NCBI GenBank assembly: GCA_014239155.1 | Contig: JAAZZQ010000060.1 | Span: 124,001-188,000, forward strand | Direction: 5' to 3' | Source of the DNA: Lachnospiraceae bacterium | Lineage (GTDB): Bacteria; Bacillota; Clostridia; Lachnospirales; Lachnospiraceae | DNA length: 64,000 nucleotides | Shown: in pieces, positions 7,845 to 16,341 of the stretch | Layout: every line of letters starts with the position of its first letter | Numbering within the stretch: position 1 is the first letter of the stretch | Position numbers and translations under genes: made by a program | Notes under the pieces: generated by a model | Seen by the model: only the letters and a program-made list of their open reading frames with translations | What the model was told of the DNA's origin: nothing | Database searches by the model: none

Positions 7845-9983
7845 ATGGCTGAGGAATTCAATTTAGACGGAATGGTGGACATATACATTTATGAGAATGG
7901 CCAGCTTTTGGAAAATCTTGAGGAGATTGTGTTAGAGACCAAGGATGATGACGCATTTGATGAGAACAGTATCAATGAGATATTTAGAATCATGCATACA
8001 ATCAAGGGTTCATCTGGAGTCATGATGTATGATAACATTATGAAAGTGTCTCATAAGCTGGAAGATATCTTTTATTATCTGAGAGAAAATATTGGTATTA
8101 AAGAGCCTCATATGGAACTTACCGATATTGTTTTTCAGGTTATGGACTTTATTAATGGAGAGATGGAGAAAATTAAAGACGGAAACGATCCAAATGGTGA
8201 TAATTCTCAGTTGATAGAGATGATGGATAAGTTCCTCGTGAATTTGAAAGGAGCAATAGATTCGCCTAAGGAGCCAGAGAAAGAGCAGACGCCAGCGTCA
8301 GAAACTTCGACGGGTATGAGTCTTGGACCAAATCAGTTCTATATTGCACCGCAGGTTTCAGGAACAGCAAAATGTTTCCGAATTAAAATTACATATCACG
8401 AAGACACACAGATGAGCAATTTGCGGGCGTATTCCGCTACATATGCCTTGAAGGAATACACAGAAGATGTGCATTATTGGCCGGAGGATATCCTCACTGA
8501 TGAAAGTTCTTCTGAAACAATATTGGCAGAAGGTTTCTTAATGCTTGTGAGAGGCGACTTTACAGAAGACAAACTTCGTGAACTGCTTGATACGACCTCT
8601 GAAATAAGTGATATTTTGATTTCGGAGTGTACAAATGCGGAATTTGAAAGAGGTTTTTCTGGTGAGCCTGTGCAGGAGGAGAGCGTGGAGTCTCCAACGG
8701 CAGATGCAGAAATGCAAAAGAAAGAGGAAGCGCAACCACAGCCGGGTGATTATGTTATTCAGAAGGAAGCCGGAAAAGCAAAACAGATTACAAAGAAAAA
8801 GAAAAAAGAAGTAAAGCAGGCTTTTATGAGTGTCAACATTGATAAGATGAATATGTTGATGGACTTGATGGGTGAGATGGTAATTGCAGAGTCGGTTGTA
8901 CTCCAAAACCCTGATTTGCAAGTGCCAAATCTTGACCTTTCTAATTTTCAGAAGGCAGCGTCACAGCTTTCTAAGATTACAACAGAGATGCAGGAACTCA
9001 TTATGTCTATGAGAATGATGCCGCTTACCAATACTTTCCAGAAGATGAACAGAACAGTGTTTGATATGTCGAGGAAGCTTGGAAAAAATATTGAGTTTGA
9101 GATGATTGGAGATACAACAGAGGTAGATAAAAATATTATTGAAAATATTTCGGATCCATTGATGCATCTGGTTAGAAACTCAGTGGATCATGGAGTGGAG
9201 ACACCCGAAGAGCGTCAAGCTGCTGGAAAGACTGAGCCTGCAAAAGTTACACTCGAAGCGAAGAACGAGGGTGGTAAAGTATGGATTTCTGTCAGAGACA
9301 ATGGAAAGGGGCTTAACAGGAACAAGCTATATAAGAAAGCGTGGGAGAATGGTATTCTTCCAGATAATCGAATTGAGAGTGACTACAGTGACAAAGAAAT
9401 TTTCCAATTTATAACTTTTCCGGGGTTTTCTACCAAGGAAAAGGTGACAGAGTTTTCTGGCCGTGGAGTGGGAATGGATGTTGTGGTCAAGAATATTCAA
9501 AAAATTGGCGGTGTGCTTGATATTGAGTCTGTTGAGGGTGAAGGCACAACAATGACGATGAAGATTCCATTGACAATGGCAATTATAGATGGAATCGTTA
9601 TGCGCAACGGCAATACAAAATTTGTGATGGAAACTGGCGCAATCAAGCAGTTTATCCGGGTAACAGACAATCAACTTATACATGAGCCAAACGGTGAAGA
9701 ATATGTAATGATTCGTGGGGAATGTTATCCGATACTTCGGCTTAGCCAGAAGTATCATCTTGAAGATGCAGTTACAGATGTAGAAGACGGCGTTATGCTT
9801 CTTCTTGAATATGAAGGAAATACGCTTTGTGTATTGATTGACGAGCTAATTGGAACACAGGAAATCGTTGTAAAGCCAATTCCACCATACGTTAAAAAGG
9901 TACATGGCATATCCGGATGTACACAGCTTGGTGATGGCAGTATTGCATTAATTCTTGATGTAAGCGGATTGATGCAGGATTGA
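7845..9983 (+). CDS. cheA: Chemotaxis histidine kinase CheA
   Basis: This 712-residue protein has the full CheA domain order. P1/HPt has the phospho-accepting His51 in MHTIKGSSG. A linker and P2-like region runs to about residue 270. The Lys-rich linker KKKKKEVKQ leads into P3 dimerisation and the P4 kinase (NSVDHGVE N-box, DNGKGL, GRGVGMDVV), and a C-terminal CheW-like P5 domain follows (about 570-712). It autophosphorylates under control of chemoreceptors and passes phosphate to CheY. An AAGGGG site precedes the ATG. No cheW, cheY or flagellar genes adjoin it, so it is either a satellite chemotaxis unit or the main CheA outside the fla/che operon. It is followed by a separate HPt protein. 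Confidence 0.95.
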   Translation: MAEEFNLDGMVDIYIYENGQLLENLEEIVLETKDDDAFDENSINEIFRIMHTIKGSSGVMMYDNIMKVSHKLEDIFYYLRENIGIKEPHMELTDIVFQVMDFINGEMEKIKDGNDPNGDNSQLIEMMDKFLVNLKGAIDSPKEPEKEQTPASETSTGMSLGPNQFYIAPQVSGTAKCFRIKITYHEDTQMSNLRAYSATYALKEYTEDVHYWPEDILTDESSSETILAEGFLMLVRGDFTEDKLRELLDTTSEISDILISECTNAEFERGFSGEPVQEESVESPTADAEMQKKEEAQPQPGDYVIQKEAGKAKQITKKKKKEVKQAFMSVNIDKMNMLMDLMGEMVIAESVVLQNPDLQVPNLDLSNFQKAASQLSKITTEMQELIMSMRMMPLTNTFQKMNRTVFDMSRKLGKNIEFEMIGDTTEVDKNIIENISDPLMHLVRNSVDHGVETPEERQAAGKTEPAKVTLEAKNEGGKVWISVRDNGKGLNRNKLYKKAWENGILPDNRIESDYSDKEIFQFITFPGFSTKEKVTEFSGRGVGMDVVVKNIQKIGGVLDIESVEGEGTTMTMKIPLTMAIIDGIVMRNGNTKFVMETGAIKQFIRVTDNQLIHEPNGEEYVMIRGECYPILRLSQKYHLEDAVTDVEDGVMLLLEYEGNTLCVLIDELIGTQEIVVKPIPPYVKKVHGISGCTQLGDGSIALILDVSGLMQD

Positions 9984-10004
9984 TGGCTGATGGAGGGATA
10001 CTAC

Positions 10005-10355
10005 ATGGATGTAAAACAAAAGAAATATTTGGAAGAAAAGGGATTTGACGTAGATGGAACAATGAAACGTTTCTTAAATAATGAGACATTGTATCTGAAA
10101 TGCCTTAAAAAGTTTCTGGATGATTCAAGCTTTGAAAAGTTGAAAAAAGGCTATGAAAAGGGGAATTGCAAGGAGGCTTTTGAGGGAGCACATACAATGA
10201 AAGGATTTGTATCAAATCTGGGAATTAATGAGATTTATCATCTATTGATTCCTATGGTAGAGAAGCTTAGAGTTCAGGATATGAATCTGGAACAAGAAAT
10301 GAAACAGTTAGAGGCGTTATATGTAGATGCTTATAAAACTATCGAAAGTCTATAA
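10005..10355 (+). CDS. Stand-alone HPt (histidine phosphotransfer) protein
   Basis: This 116-residue, mostly helical protein has the motif GAHTMKGFVSNLG, with His63 as the probable phosphorylation site. Its length is that of one HPt domain. The ATG at 10005 has GGAGG 8 bp upstream; the in-frame ATG at 9990 is inside that Shine-Dalgarno context and is rejected. It lies 21 bp after cheA and is probably co-transcribed, so it may relay phosphate to or from a CheA-linked response regulator. No partner is adjacent; its role is inference. Confidence 0.85.
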   Translation: MDVKQKKYLEEKGFDVDGTMKRFLNNETLYLKCLKKFLDDSSFEKLKKGYEKGNCKEAFEGAHTMKGFVSNLGINEIYHLLIPMVEKLRVQDMNLEQEMKQLEALYVDAYKTIESL

Positions 10356-10410
10356 GATAGGAATGTATGTAGTATGTCTACAGGATTAGTGAAAAACAGG
10401 AGAAATTCCT

Positions 10411-10986
10411 ATGGCAGATAAAACGGATTGGATTGTGGATGGGTTTCAATTTGGGACAGAGAAAGACGCAGAGCTTGCAAGAAATGAACAACAACGGATA
10501 GAACGGTTAGAAGAAAAGTTGGATTATGAAAATCAGGATATGGTAAATGCAGTGTACTATAAGGCGATAAACAATCGGGTATTTAGGACCCCTGTAGGGT
10601 ATGTGTTTCTAAAAAAGTTGCAGCGAATTTTACAAGAAAGTTCAATTTCAGAAGATGCGCCCGCCAACATACCCGTGTATGGTGTCTACAGTATGCGGGA
10701 AAGTGCAAATCCTACCGTTGAGCGGGTTATTGCGAGTAGAAAGCCAGCAAAGCAAAAAACCAAACAGGAATTTTTTAGCAGAAGAACTTCAATCCTTGTC
10801 AATATTATATTGGTATTTTTATTGATTGCAGTGGTTGTGGTATCAACAATAGGATCTGCGCCTACTGTATTTAACTATGAGAGTATGCTGCAAAATCGTT
10901 ATGCAGAGTGGGAACAGCAATTGTCTGAACGGGAACAAGTAATACGCGAAAAAGAAAAGGCGTTATTAGAGACAGATGAGAAATAG
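10411..10986 (+). CDS. Single-pass membrane protein with C-terminal coiled coil, unknown function
   Basis: I do not recognise a family. The 191-residue product has a charged cytoplasmic N-terminal part (about 1-125), one membrane segment (about 129-150, TSILVNIILVFLLIAVVVV) and an extracytoplasmic tail ending in a Glu/Gln-rich helix (EWEQQLSEREQVIREKEKA) that should form a coiled coil. The first part (QQRIERLEEKLDYENQDMV) may also be helical. It follows the HPt gene by 55 bp and precedes a terminator, so it is probably the last gene of the cheA unit. A link to chemotaxis is positional only. Confidence 0.75.
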   Translation: MADKTDWIVDGFQFGTEKDAELARNEQQRIERLEEKLDYENQDMVNAVYYKAINNRVFRTPVGYVFLKKLQRILQESSISEDAPANIPVYGVYSMRESANPTVERVIASRKPAKQKTKQEFFSRRTSILVNIILVFLLIAVVVVSTIGSAPTVFNYESMLQNRYAEWEQQLSEREQVIREKEKALLETDEK

Positions 10987-11109
10987 ACAATAAAAAGGTT
11001 TGTTTTAATATTGAAAAGCAATTTTTTATGACTTGATACATAATAGTTTGATGAAGCCGAGCTGTTAAAGAATAGTAGGAAGAGAGTTTTTACAGATTCT
11101 AAAAAAATG

Positions 11110-11169
11110 AAAAGCTGTTCATAAAGAACTTGCAAAGACAATATGCAGGTTGCCTATGAACAGCTTTTT
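11110..11169 (+). terminator. Terminator after the cheA-HPt unit
   Basis: A 14-bp stem (11110-11123 with 11155-11168) with a 31-nt loop ends in TTTTT. The rest of the 10987-11328 gap shows AT-rich sequence and a degenerate piece of the palindromic repeat (GAAGCCGAGCTGTTA near 11054), but no gene. Confidence 0.7.
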
Positions 11170-11328
11170 GGTTATAAGACAAATAGAAACGGGGGGCTTA
11201 TATGGATAAATAAACCAATTAAGCTTGAATATAAAGTTTGTGAAATAAAAAAAATTATTGGACAATAAAGAGTGTATATTTTCTGTTTATTGAGGATAAA
11301 AAATATAAGGAAAGGATTTGGACTTGGC

Positions 11329-12003
11329 ATGAATAAACTTAAAATATTAGTGGTAGATGACGAAAGCAGAATGCGAAAGCTTGTGAAAGATTTCCTTGTA
11401 AAACAGAATTATGAAGTGATTGAGGCAGGTGATGGAAGTGAGGCGCTTGATATGTTTTTTGAACATCAAGATATAGCACTTATAATACTTGATATTATGA
11501 TGCCCAAGATGGATGGATGGCAGGTTTGCAGAGAAGTAAGAAATTATTCAAAAGTGCCGATTATTATGCTGACAGCGCGCACAGATGAACGAGATGAACT
11601 GCAGGGCTTTCAATTAGGGGTTGACGAATATATTGCAAAGCCATTTAGCCCTAAAATTCTTGTGGCGCGAGTGGAGGCAATTTTGCGCAGGACCAACCAA
11701 ATTACAGAAAATGAAGTGCTTGAGTATGGCGGAATAGCAATTGATAAGGCAGCCCATGTAGTGACAATCAATAGCAAGAATATTGATTTGAGTTTTAAGG
11801 AATTTGAGCTATTATCTTATTTTATGGAAAATAAAGGTATCGCACTTTCAAGGGAAAAAATTCTCAACAGCGTGTGGAATTATGATTATTTTGGCGACGC
11901 TAGAACAATTGATACGCATGTGAAAAAACTAAGAAGTAAGCTTGGAGAAAAGGGTGATTTGATTAAAACAGTCTGGGGAATGGGCTATAAATTTGAAGTG
12001 TAA
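11329..12003 (+). CDS. OmpR/PhoB-family response regulator, orphan
   Basis: It has an N-terminal receiver (ILVVDDE acidic pair, phospho-acceptor Asp in LIILDIMMPKMDGW, LTAR and AKPFSP) and a C-terminal winged helix (about 130-224) with DARTIDTHVKKLRSKLG. The ATG at 11329 starts the receiver fold directly; the upstream extension to 11272 is rejected. No histidine kinase follows; downstream is a terminator and gene debris. Its kinase may have been lost, or be elsewhere. It lies 0.9 kb ahead of the lanthipeptide precursor and could contribute to its control, but nothing in sequence proves this. Confidence 0.92.
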   Translation: MNKLKILVVDDESRMRKLVKDFLVKQNYEVIEAGDGSEALDMFFEHQDIALIILDIMMPKMDGWQVCREVRNYSKVPIIMLTARTDERDELQGFQLGVDEYIAKPFSPKILVARVEAILRRTNQITENEVLEYGGIAIDKAAHVVTINSKNIDLSFKEFELLSYFMENKGIALSREKILNSVWNYDYFGDARTIDTHVKKLRSKLGEKGDLIKTVWGMGYKFEV

Positions 12004-12245
12004 ATGTGATACATTGATTAAAAGACGCATTAAAGAATAATTGATATATAGGTTTGTGTACTTAAAGATAAGAACTGGCCGAAAAAATCATTCTATCGAA
12101 AAAAAAGATTGGTAATGTATAGAAAATATTAATGTTGATAAAGTGTTTAAAGAGTATGGTTTAGAGATAGAACTGATGAAGCCTTATGTATACAAAATAT
12201 TGAATACAAAGAAAGAATTTTATATAACAACATATGAGTTTGCAG

Positions 12246-12277
12246 AAAAAGACGTCCCGACTAGAGGATGTCTTTTT
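12246..12277 (+). terminator. Terminator downstream of the orphan response regulator
   Basis: A 12-bp stem (12246-12257 with 12266-12277, one G-U pair) ends in a T run. The 12004-12925 interval around it holds gene debris and no intact gene. A frame of about 58 codons ends at 12292 and is not recognised. Confidence 0.65.
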
Positions 12278-12396
12278 GTTTGGGGAAAATAAATTAAAAT
12301 TTAGAATATTATGGAGGAATTCAGTCAGATTTATGATATTAAGTCCAGGCATATCAAAACAGAATGTTTACACCAGGAATGGCAGACAAGCGGCAG

Positions 12397-12532
12397 TGTT
12401 CGGGTGGTAAGGCTTGCATTCAACCCATCACTTGGAATGATAACAATAAATGCATTTGCCTGTGCATACAGCATTCTGATACCTGTTCAGGCGGCATACC
12501 TGCCTGCAAAGGGACTAAAGCAGCTTATGTAA
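12397..12532 (+). pseudogene. Remnant of a ParA/Soj-type partition ATPase
   Basis: The final 36 residues of this frame (PSLGMITINAF, then ILIPVQAAYLPAKGLKQL) match the conserved middle of ParA ATPases, where a PSLG..T.NAL helix is followed by IPVQ..YLPAKG..QL. The Walker A part is missing and a stop follows at once, so only a fragment remains. ParA genes of this kind are common on integrative elements and plasmids. Its place just before lanA suggests that the lanthipeptide island arrived on, or replaced, such an element. Confidence 0.6.
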
Positions 12533-12925
12533 AGATATGAATGAGGGGTTTACCGTGCAAGAAAGTAATTTAATTTGAACAAGTTACATTTGGGAAAGTG
12601 GAATAAGCATTTTGGTATGGCGGGCATAGCGGTGTTTATGTCCTGCTTTTTTAATGTTTGTTGCTCTTGAAAGAAAGATAAATGGTTGATGTAGCAAGAT
12701 ATGGGTAATAGTATCTTACATCTGCCCAACAAATGTGAGAATTTCAATTTATGCAAAGAAATAATTACATGAATTATCGATAAAATTACATCAAAGAAGA
12801 AAACGGAAAAATATGTGATAATCTAATAATATCAAAGATAAATAGAAAACAAAATGCAATAGAGTATTAATCAGTTTAGAATAAGTACCTGCACTGTTTT
12901 GCGAAACAATGAAAGGAGAACAATT

Positions 12926-13126
12926 ATGAGAGATTTGAGAAATCCTATCAGCAGAACAAACGCAATGAATTTTGCAGGTAATGTTATGAAAGAGATGCAA
13001 GAGGCTGATTTGAACAGAGTCGCAGCAGGTGCTGGAGAGGCAAGAAATTCTGGAGGTGTTCTTTGTACCGCTACCGCAGAATGTTACTATGGCACACTGC
13101 TTGCATTCTGCTGTCCAAAGGGCTGA
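12926..13126 (+). CDS. Class II lanthipeptide precursor (lacticin 481-like core with mersacidin-type CTxTxEC)
   Basis: The ATG at 12926 has AAAGGAGAA 5 bp upstream, giving 66 residues. The leader ends EADLNRVAAG (26-35), which fits double-glycine-type leaders (acidic -8, Leu -7, Val -4, Ala-Gly at -2/-1), so LanT should cut after Gly35. The core of 31 residues has Ser42, Thr48, Thr50, Thr57 and Cys47, 53, 62, 63. CTATAEC (47-53) is the lipid II-binding TxTxEC ring of mersacidin and lacticin 481 types. The rest, GVL...T...FCC, aligns with lacticin 481 / ruminococcin A. Predicted rings are Thr48-Cys53, Thr50-Cys62 and Thr57-Cys63, leaving Cys47 extra. A -10-like TAGAAT lies at 12877 without a -35, suggesting activator dependence. 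Function (antibacterial) is inference. Confidence 0.92.
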   Translation: MRDLRNPISRTNAMNFAGNVMKEMQEADLNRVAAGAGEARNSGGVLCTATAECYYGTLLAFCCPKG

Positions 13127-13226
13127 TTCTGTGGCATTAATGTAACCGTACAAACATAAGAAAGTTTGCAGATGGTGCAGGTACGTATTGTGAACTGATA
13201 GTAGTAAAATATTTTGGAGGATGGGA

Positions 13227-16200
13227 ATGAAAGAAGCAAGAGGGTATTATATTAGAGAAAGAAAATACGGAGAACAGAATAAGATCAATTTGAAAACATT
13301 GGAATATTGGACAAGAATATTGAAAGATGTAGATCTATCTATATTTCCACAAGTATATAAAATGGATTTGGAAAAAATATTGTTTTCGGATACGATAGAT
13401 GTTATTGATACTGTAGAAACCAAAAGAATACATGAGTTAGAGAGGCAGTTTGAAGAATGGAAAGATCAATATAAAGAAAAAAAGGTAGAGAAAAAAAATA
13501 TATACTTTGAACCATTTTATAACCTTTTTATGCAGTTTGCACTTGATGTATTAAGGGATAATGTGCCGGATTTGAAAGAAGAAGTTATCAGAAGTTTTAC
13601 GGATGCTGTTTTGCAAAAAATAGGCAGTGTTTCTTTAAGAATATTAATTCAGGAATTGCATATTTGTAAAGAAAGTATGTTGTTGCATGGAAATGTAAAG
13701 GAACAGTATGAGGAATATTGTGAAAAGTATTTATCTGATATCGAATACATAGAAGAATTATTTCATATATACCCGGTGTTGAAAAGATTAGTGTTTGAAA
13801 TAGTTTTGCTATTAAGCGAGCGATACCAAGAGTTTATTTTACGTTTTAGAAAAGACATAGGTATGATAAAAGACAAGTTTTCATTAAGTGAAGAAGATAT
13901 GCAAATAACATATTTAAGATCCGATACATCAGATTCGCATAATAAGGGTGAAACTGTATTTATAGTAAGCTTGTCAAATGAAAAAAAACTAGTTTACAAG
14001 TCTCGGTCATTAAAGGCTGAAATTTATTTACAGGAAGTTATCTCGTTTATAGAAAATGGATTAAACTGTAAACTAAAAAAAGTTAATCTTATAGATTGTG
14101 GAGATTATGGATGGGAAGAATTTATTGAAACTAGAGAATGTAATAATAAGCTGGAACTAAAACGGTATTATTATAGGTTTGGAGTTCTCATTTTTATTAG
14201 TTATCTATTAAATGCAAATGATCTGCATGAAGAAAATGTTATTGCGGATGGAGAATACCCTGTGATTATAGACGGGGAAACAATTTTGAATAACTGGATA
14301 ATTTCAGAAGATATGAGTGCACGGGATAGCGTTAATGATATGATAAGAAATTCTGTACTCTTATCTGGCCTATTACCTAAACGGAGTTATACTAAAAAAG
14401 GAAAGGGAATAGATATGAGCGCAATAGGTGGACAAGGCGGACAGGAATTCCCATTTCAGATACCAGAGGTAGTGGATGCATTTACGTCAGATATGCGGTT
14501 GGAATATATAAATCCGAATAAGGGAGAAAAGAATAATCTAGTTAAGCTACAGGGAACATATTATTCTCCATATACATATATGACAGACATTGTTCAGGGG
14601 TTTTCAGATGCATATATTTATTCATATTTGAACAAAATAGAGCTATGCAATTTGATAAAGCAGTTTGCTGATTTGGAAGTTCGGCATTTAGTGCAGGATA
14701 CACAAAAATATGGAATGTTATTACATTTATCATATCATCCAGACTTTATGCAAGATGGGTTCCATAGAGAACTTTTTTTATGTTCTTTATTTAAAAATGT
14801 GTCATTAATAAATAAACCTTATGAAATTGTAGATGCTGAAATAGAGGATATGCTTCATATGGATATTCCATATTTTAAGGTAAAAGCAAATGAAACAATT
14901 TTGAGAAATGGCAGGGGGAAATACATTAAGGATTACTTTTCAGATACATGTATAGAAAAGGTTTGCAAAAAAATTATGCAATTAGATATGGAAGATAAAA
15001 AACAGCAAGAACTGTATATTAGAATTGTACTGGATAATACAGGAAAAACAAGAGGAAGTAGTGGGAAAATATTATATGAGTATAATAAAAATGATATAGC
15101 AAATCATGTCCATAAAACAAATTGTATAAAAGCAGTTCAAAGAATTGCAGACTACTATTTAGAAAAAGCGGTTTGGGGATGTGCTGGTAAAGATGTTAAT
15201 TGGACCGTTACGATGCCTATTGGAGATGATGATGATTTCTTGTGGGATATTCGGGGGATGGCTATATATCTTTATGAGGGATTGGCTGGAATTGCAATTT
15301 ATTTTGCAGCCATGAATAAATATTTTAAGAACGCAAAATATAAAGAAATGCTCAGTGCAATAACAAGAACATTATTTGAATACACAGATGATTTATTGCA
15401 AAATGCAGAATATGAGGGGGATAGTGGATTATTTAGCGGAGAGGCAGGATTAGTATATACATATATTTTTTTGTATCAAATATCAGGCGAATGTGGTTAT
15501 TTGGATTATGCTAAAAAGCATACTAATATACTTATACAATTAATAGAACAAGATCAAAAAAATGATATAATGTATGGCAATGCTGGAGCTATATTAGCAT
15601 TTATAGGAATGTATGATCTAACATTGGAAGAAGAATATTTAGGTGAAGCATTTCGTGCAGGCAGAGTATTAGTTGAGGCGCAGAAAGAAAATGGTGGATG
15701 GCAAAACAACCCTCATATGTGCCCATTAGCAGGGATGTCACACGGTGCAGCGGGCATAATTTATGCATTGGCAAAGTTATGGAAATACAAAAAGGATGAT
15801 ACTATTTTGTTTGCAATAAAGAGGGGATTAGAATTTGAAAACTCTCTATTTGTGCAAGAATATGGGAATTGGAGGGATGAAAGGTATTATAAAGGTAAGA
15901 AAATATCAGAGTCTAACAATTATACATCAGCGTGGTGTCATGGTGCTCCAGGTATACTGTTAAGCAGGCTTCGGAGTCTGAATTTATTGGATGGCGAGAT
16001 GACAGATATTGTTTTGAGGGATATTAGGCGGTCAATTACTACAGTGTATGATAGTTGTATGGGAGGTAATAACTGTCTTTGCCACGGAAATATGGGTAAT
16101 ACAGAGATTGCAAAAGAGTATTGTAAAGTTTTTCATGACGAAAAAATGAAAGAAGACTGTGAGCTGTTAAGGAAAAATTTAATAGAAAAAATTTCTCAAG

Positions 16201-16337
16201 ACGAAAATTTAGGAATCGAACCTTTTTATGGCTTTCAGTCTCTTGGATTTATGAACGGTTTAGCAGGTATAGGTTATTCTATTATGAGAGAGTTAGACAA
16301 TGAGTTACCTTGTGTAATGGCAGTGGATTTGAGGTAA
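13227..16337 (+). CDS. lanM: Class II lanthionine synthetase LanM
   Basis: This 1036-residue bifunctional enzyme dehydrates Ser/Thr of the precursor and cyclises Cys onto the dehydro residues. The N-terminal two thirds are the DUF4135 dehydratase (LVYKSRSLKAE, NANDLHEENVIADGEYPVIIDGE with kinase-like catalytic residues). The C-terminal third is a LanC-like barrel with repeated G-x-x-G segments (LYEGLAGIAIYF, SLFSGEAGLVYTY, GMSHGAAGIIYAL, FMNGLAGIGYSI). Zinc ligands are Cys904 (AWCHGAPG) and Cys952-His953 (LCHGNMGN). The ATG at 13227 is chosen because GGAGG lies 6 bp upstream; the ATG at 13221 touches it. It follows lanA by 100 bp and precedes lanT by 4 bp. Base composition is more AT-rich than the flanking housekeeping genes, as expected for an acquired cluster. 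Confidence 0.97.
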   Translation: MKEARGYYIRERKYGEQNKINLKTLEYWTRILKDVDLSIFPQVYKMDLEKILFSDTIDVIDTVETKRIHELERQFEEWKDQYKEKKVEKKNIYFEPFYNLFMQFALDVLRDNVPDLKEEVIRSFTDAVLQKIGSVSLRILIQELHICKESMLLHGNVKEQYEEYCEKYLSDIEYIEELFHIYPVLKRLVFEIVLLLSERYQEFILRFRKDIGMIKDKFSLSEEDMQITYLRSDTSDSHNKGETVFIVSLSNEKKLVYKSRSLKAEIYLQEVISFIENGLNCKLKKVNLIDCGDYGWEEFIETRECNNKLELKRYYYRFGVLIFISYLLNANDLHEENVIADGEYPVIIDGETILNNWIISEDMSARDSVNDMIRNSVLLSGLLPKRSYTKKGKGIDMSAIGGQGGQEFPFQIPEVVDAFTSDMRLEYINPNKGEKNNLVKLQGTYYSPYTYMTDIVQGFSDAYIYSYLNKIELCNLIKQFADLEVRHLVQDTQKYGMLLHLSYHPDFMQDGFHRELFLCSLFKNVSLINKPYEIVDAEIEDMLHMDIPYFKVKANETILRNGRGKYIKDYFSDTCIEKVCKKIMQLDMEDKKQQELYIRIVLDNTGKTRGSSGKILYEYNKNDIANHVHKTNCIKAVQRIADYYLEKAVWGCAGKDVNWTVTMPIGDDDDFLWDIRGMAIYLYEGLAGIAIYFAAMNKYFKNAKYKEMLSAITRTLFEYTDDLLQNAEYEGDSGLFSGEAGLVYTYIFLYQISGECGYLDYAKKHTNILIQLIEQDQKNDIMYGNAGAILAFIGMYDLTLEEEYLGEAFRAGRVLVEAQKENGGWQNNPHMCPLAGMSHGAAGIIYALAKLWKYKKDDTILFAIKRGLEFENSLFVQEYGNWRDERYYKGKKISESNNYTSAWCHGAPGILLSRLRSLNLLDGEMTDIVLRDIRRSITTVYDSCMGGNNCLCHGNMGNTEIAKEYCKVFHDEKMKEDCELLRKNLIEKISQDENLGIEPFYGFQSLGFMNGLAGIGYSIMRELDNELPCVMAVDLR

Positions 16338-16341
16338 TACT

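Noticed and set aside
12004-12925. A second lanthipeptide precursor gene upstream of lanA
   Set aside because: No frame in this interval encodes a leader with a double-glycine-type end and a Cys/Thr-rich core.
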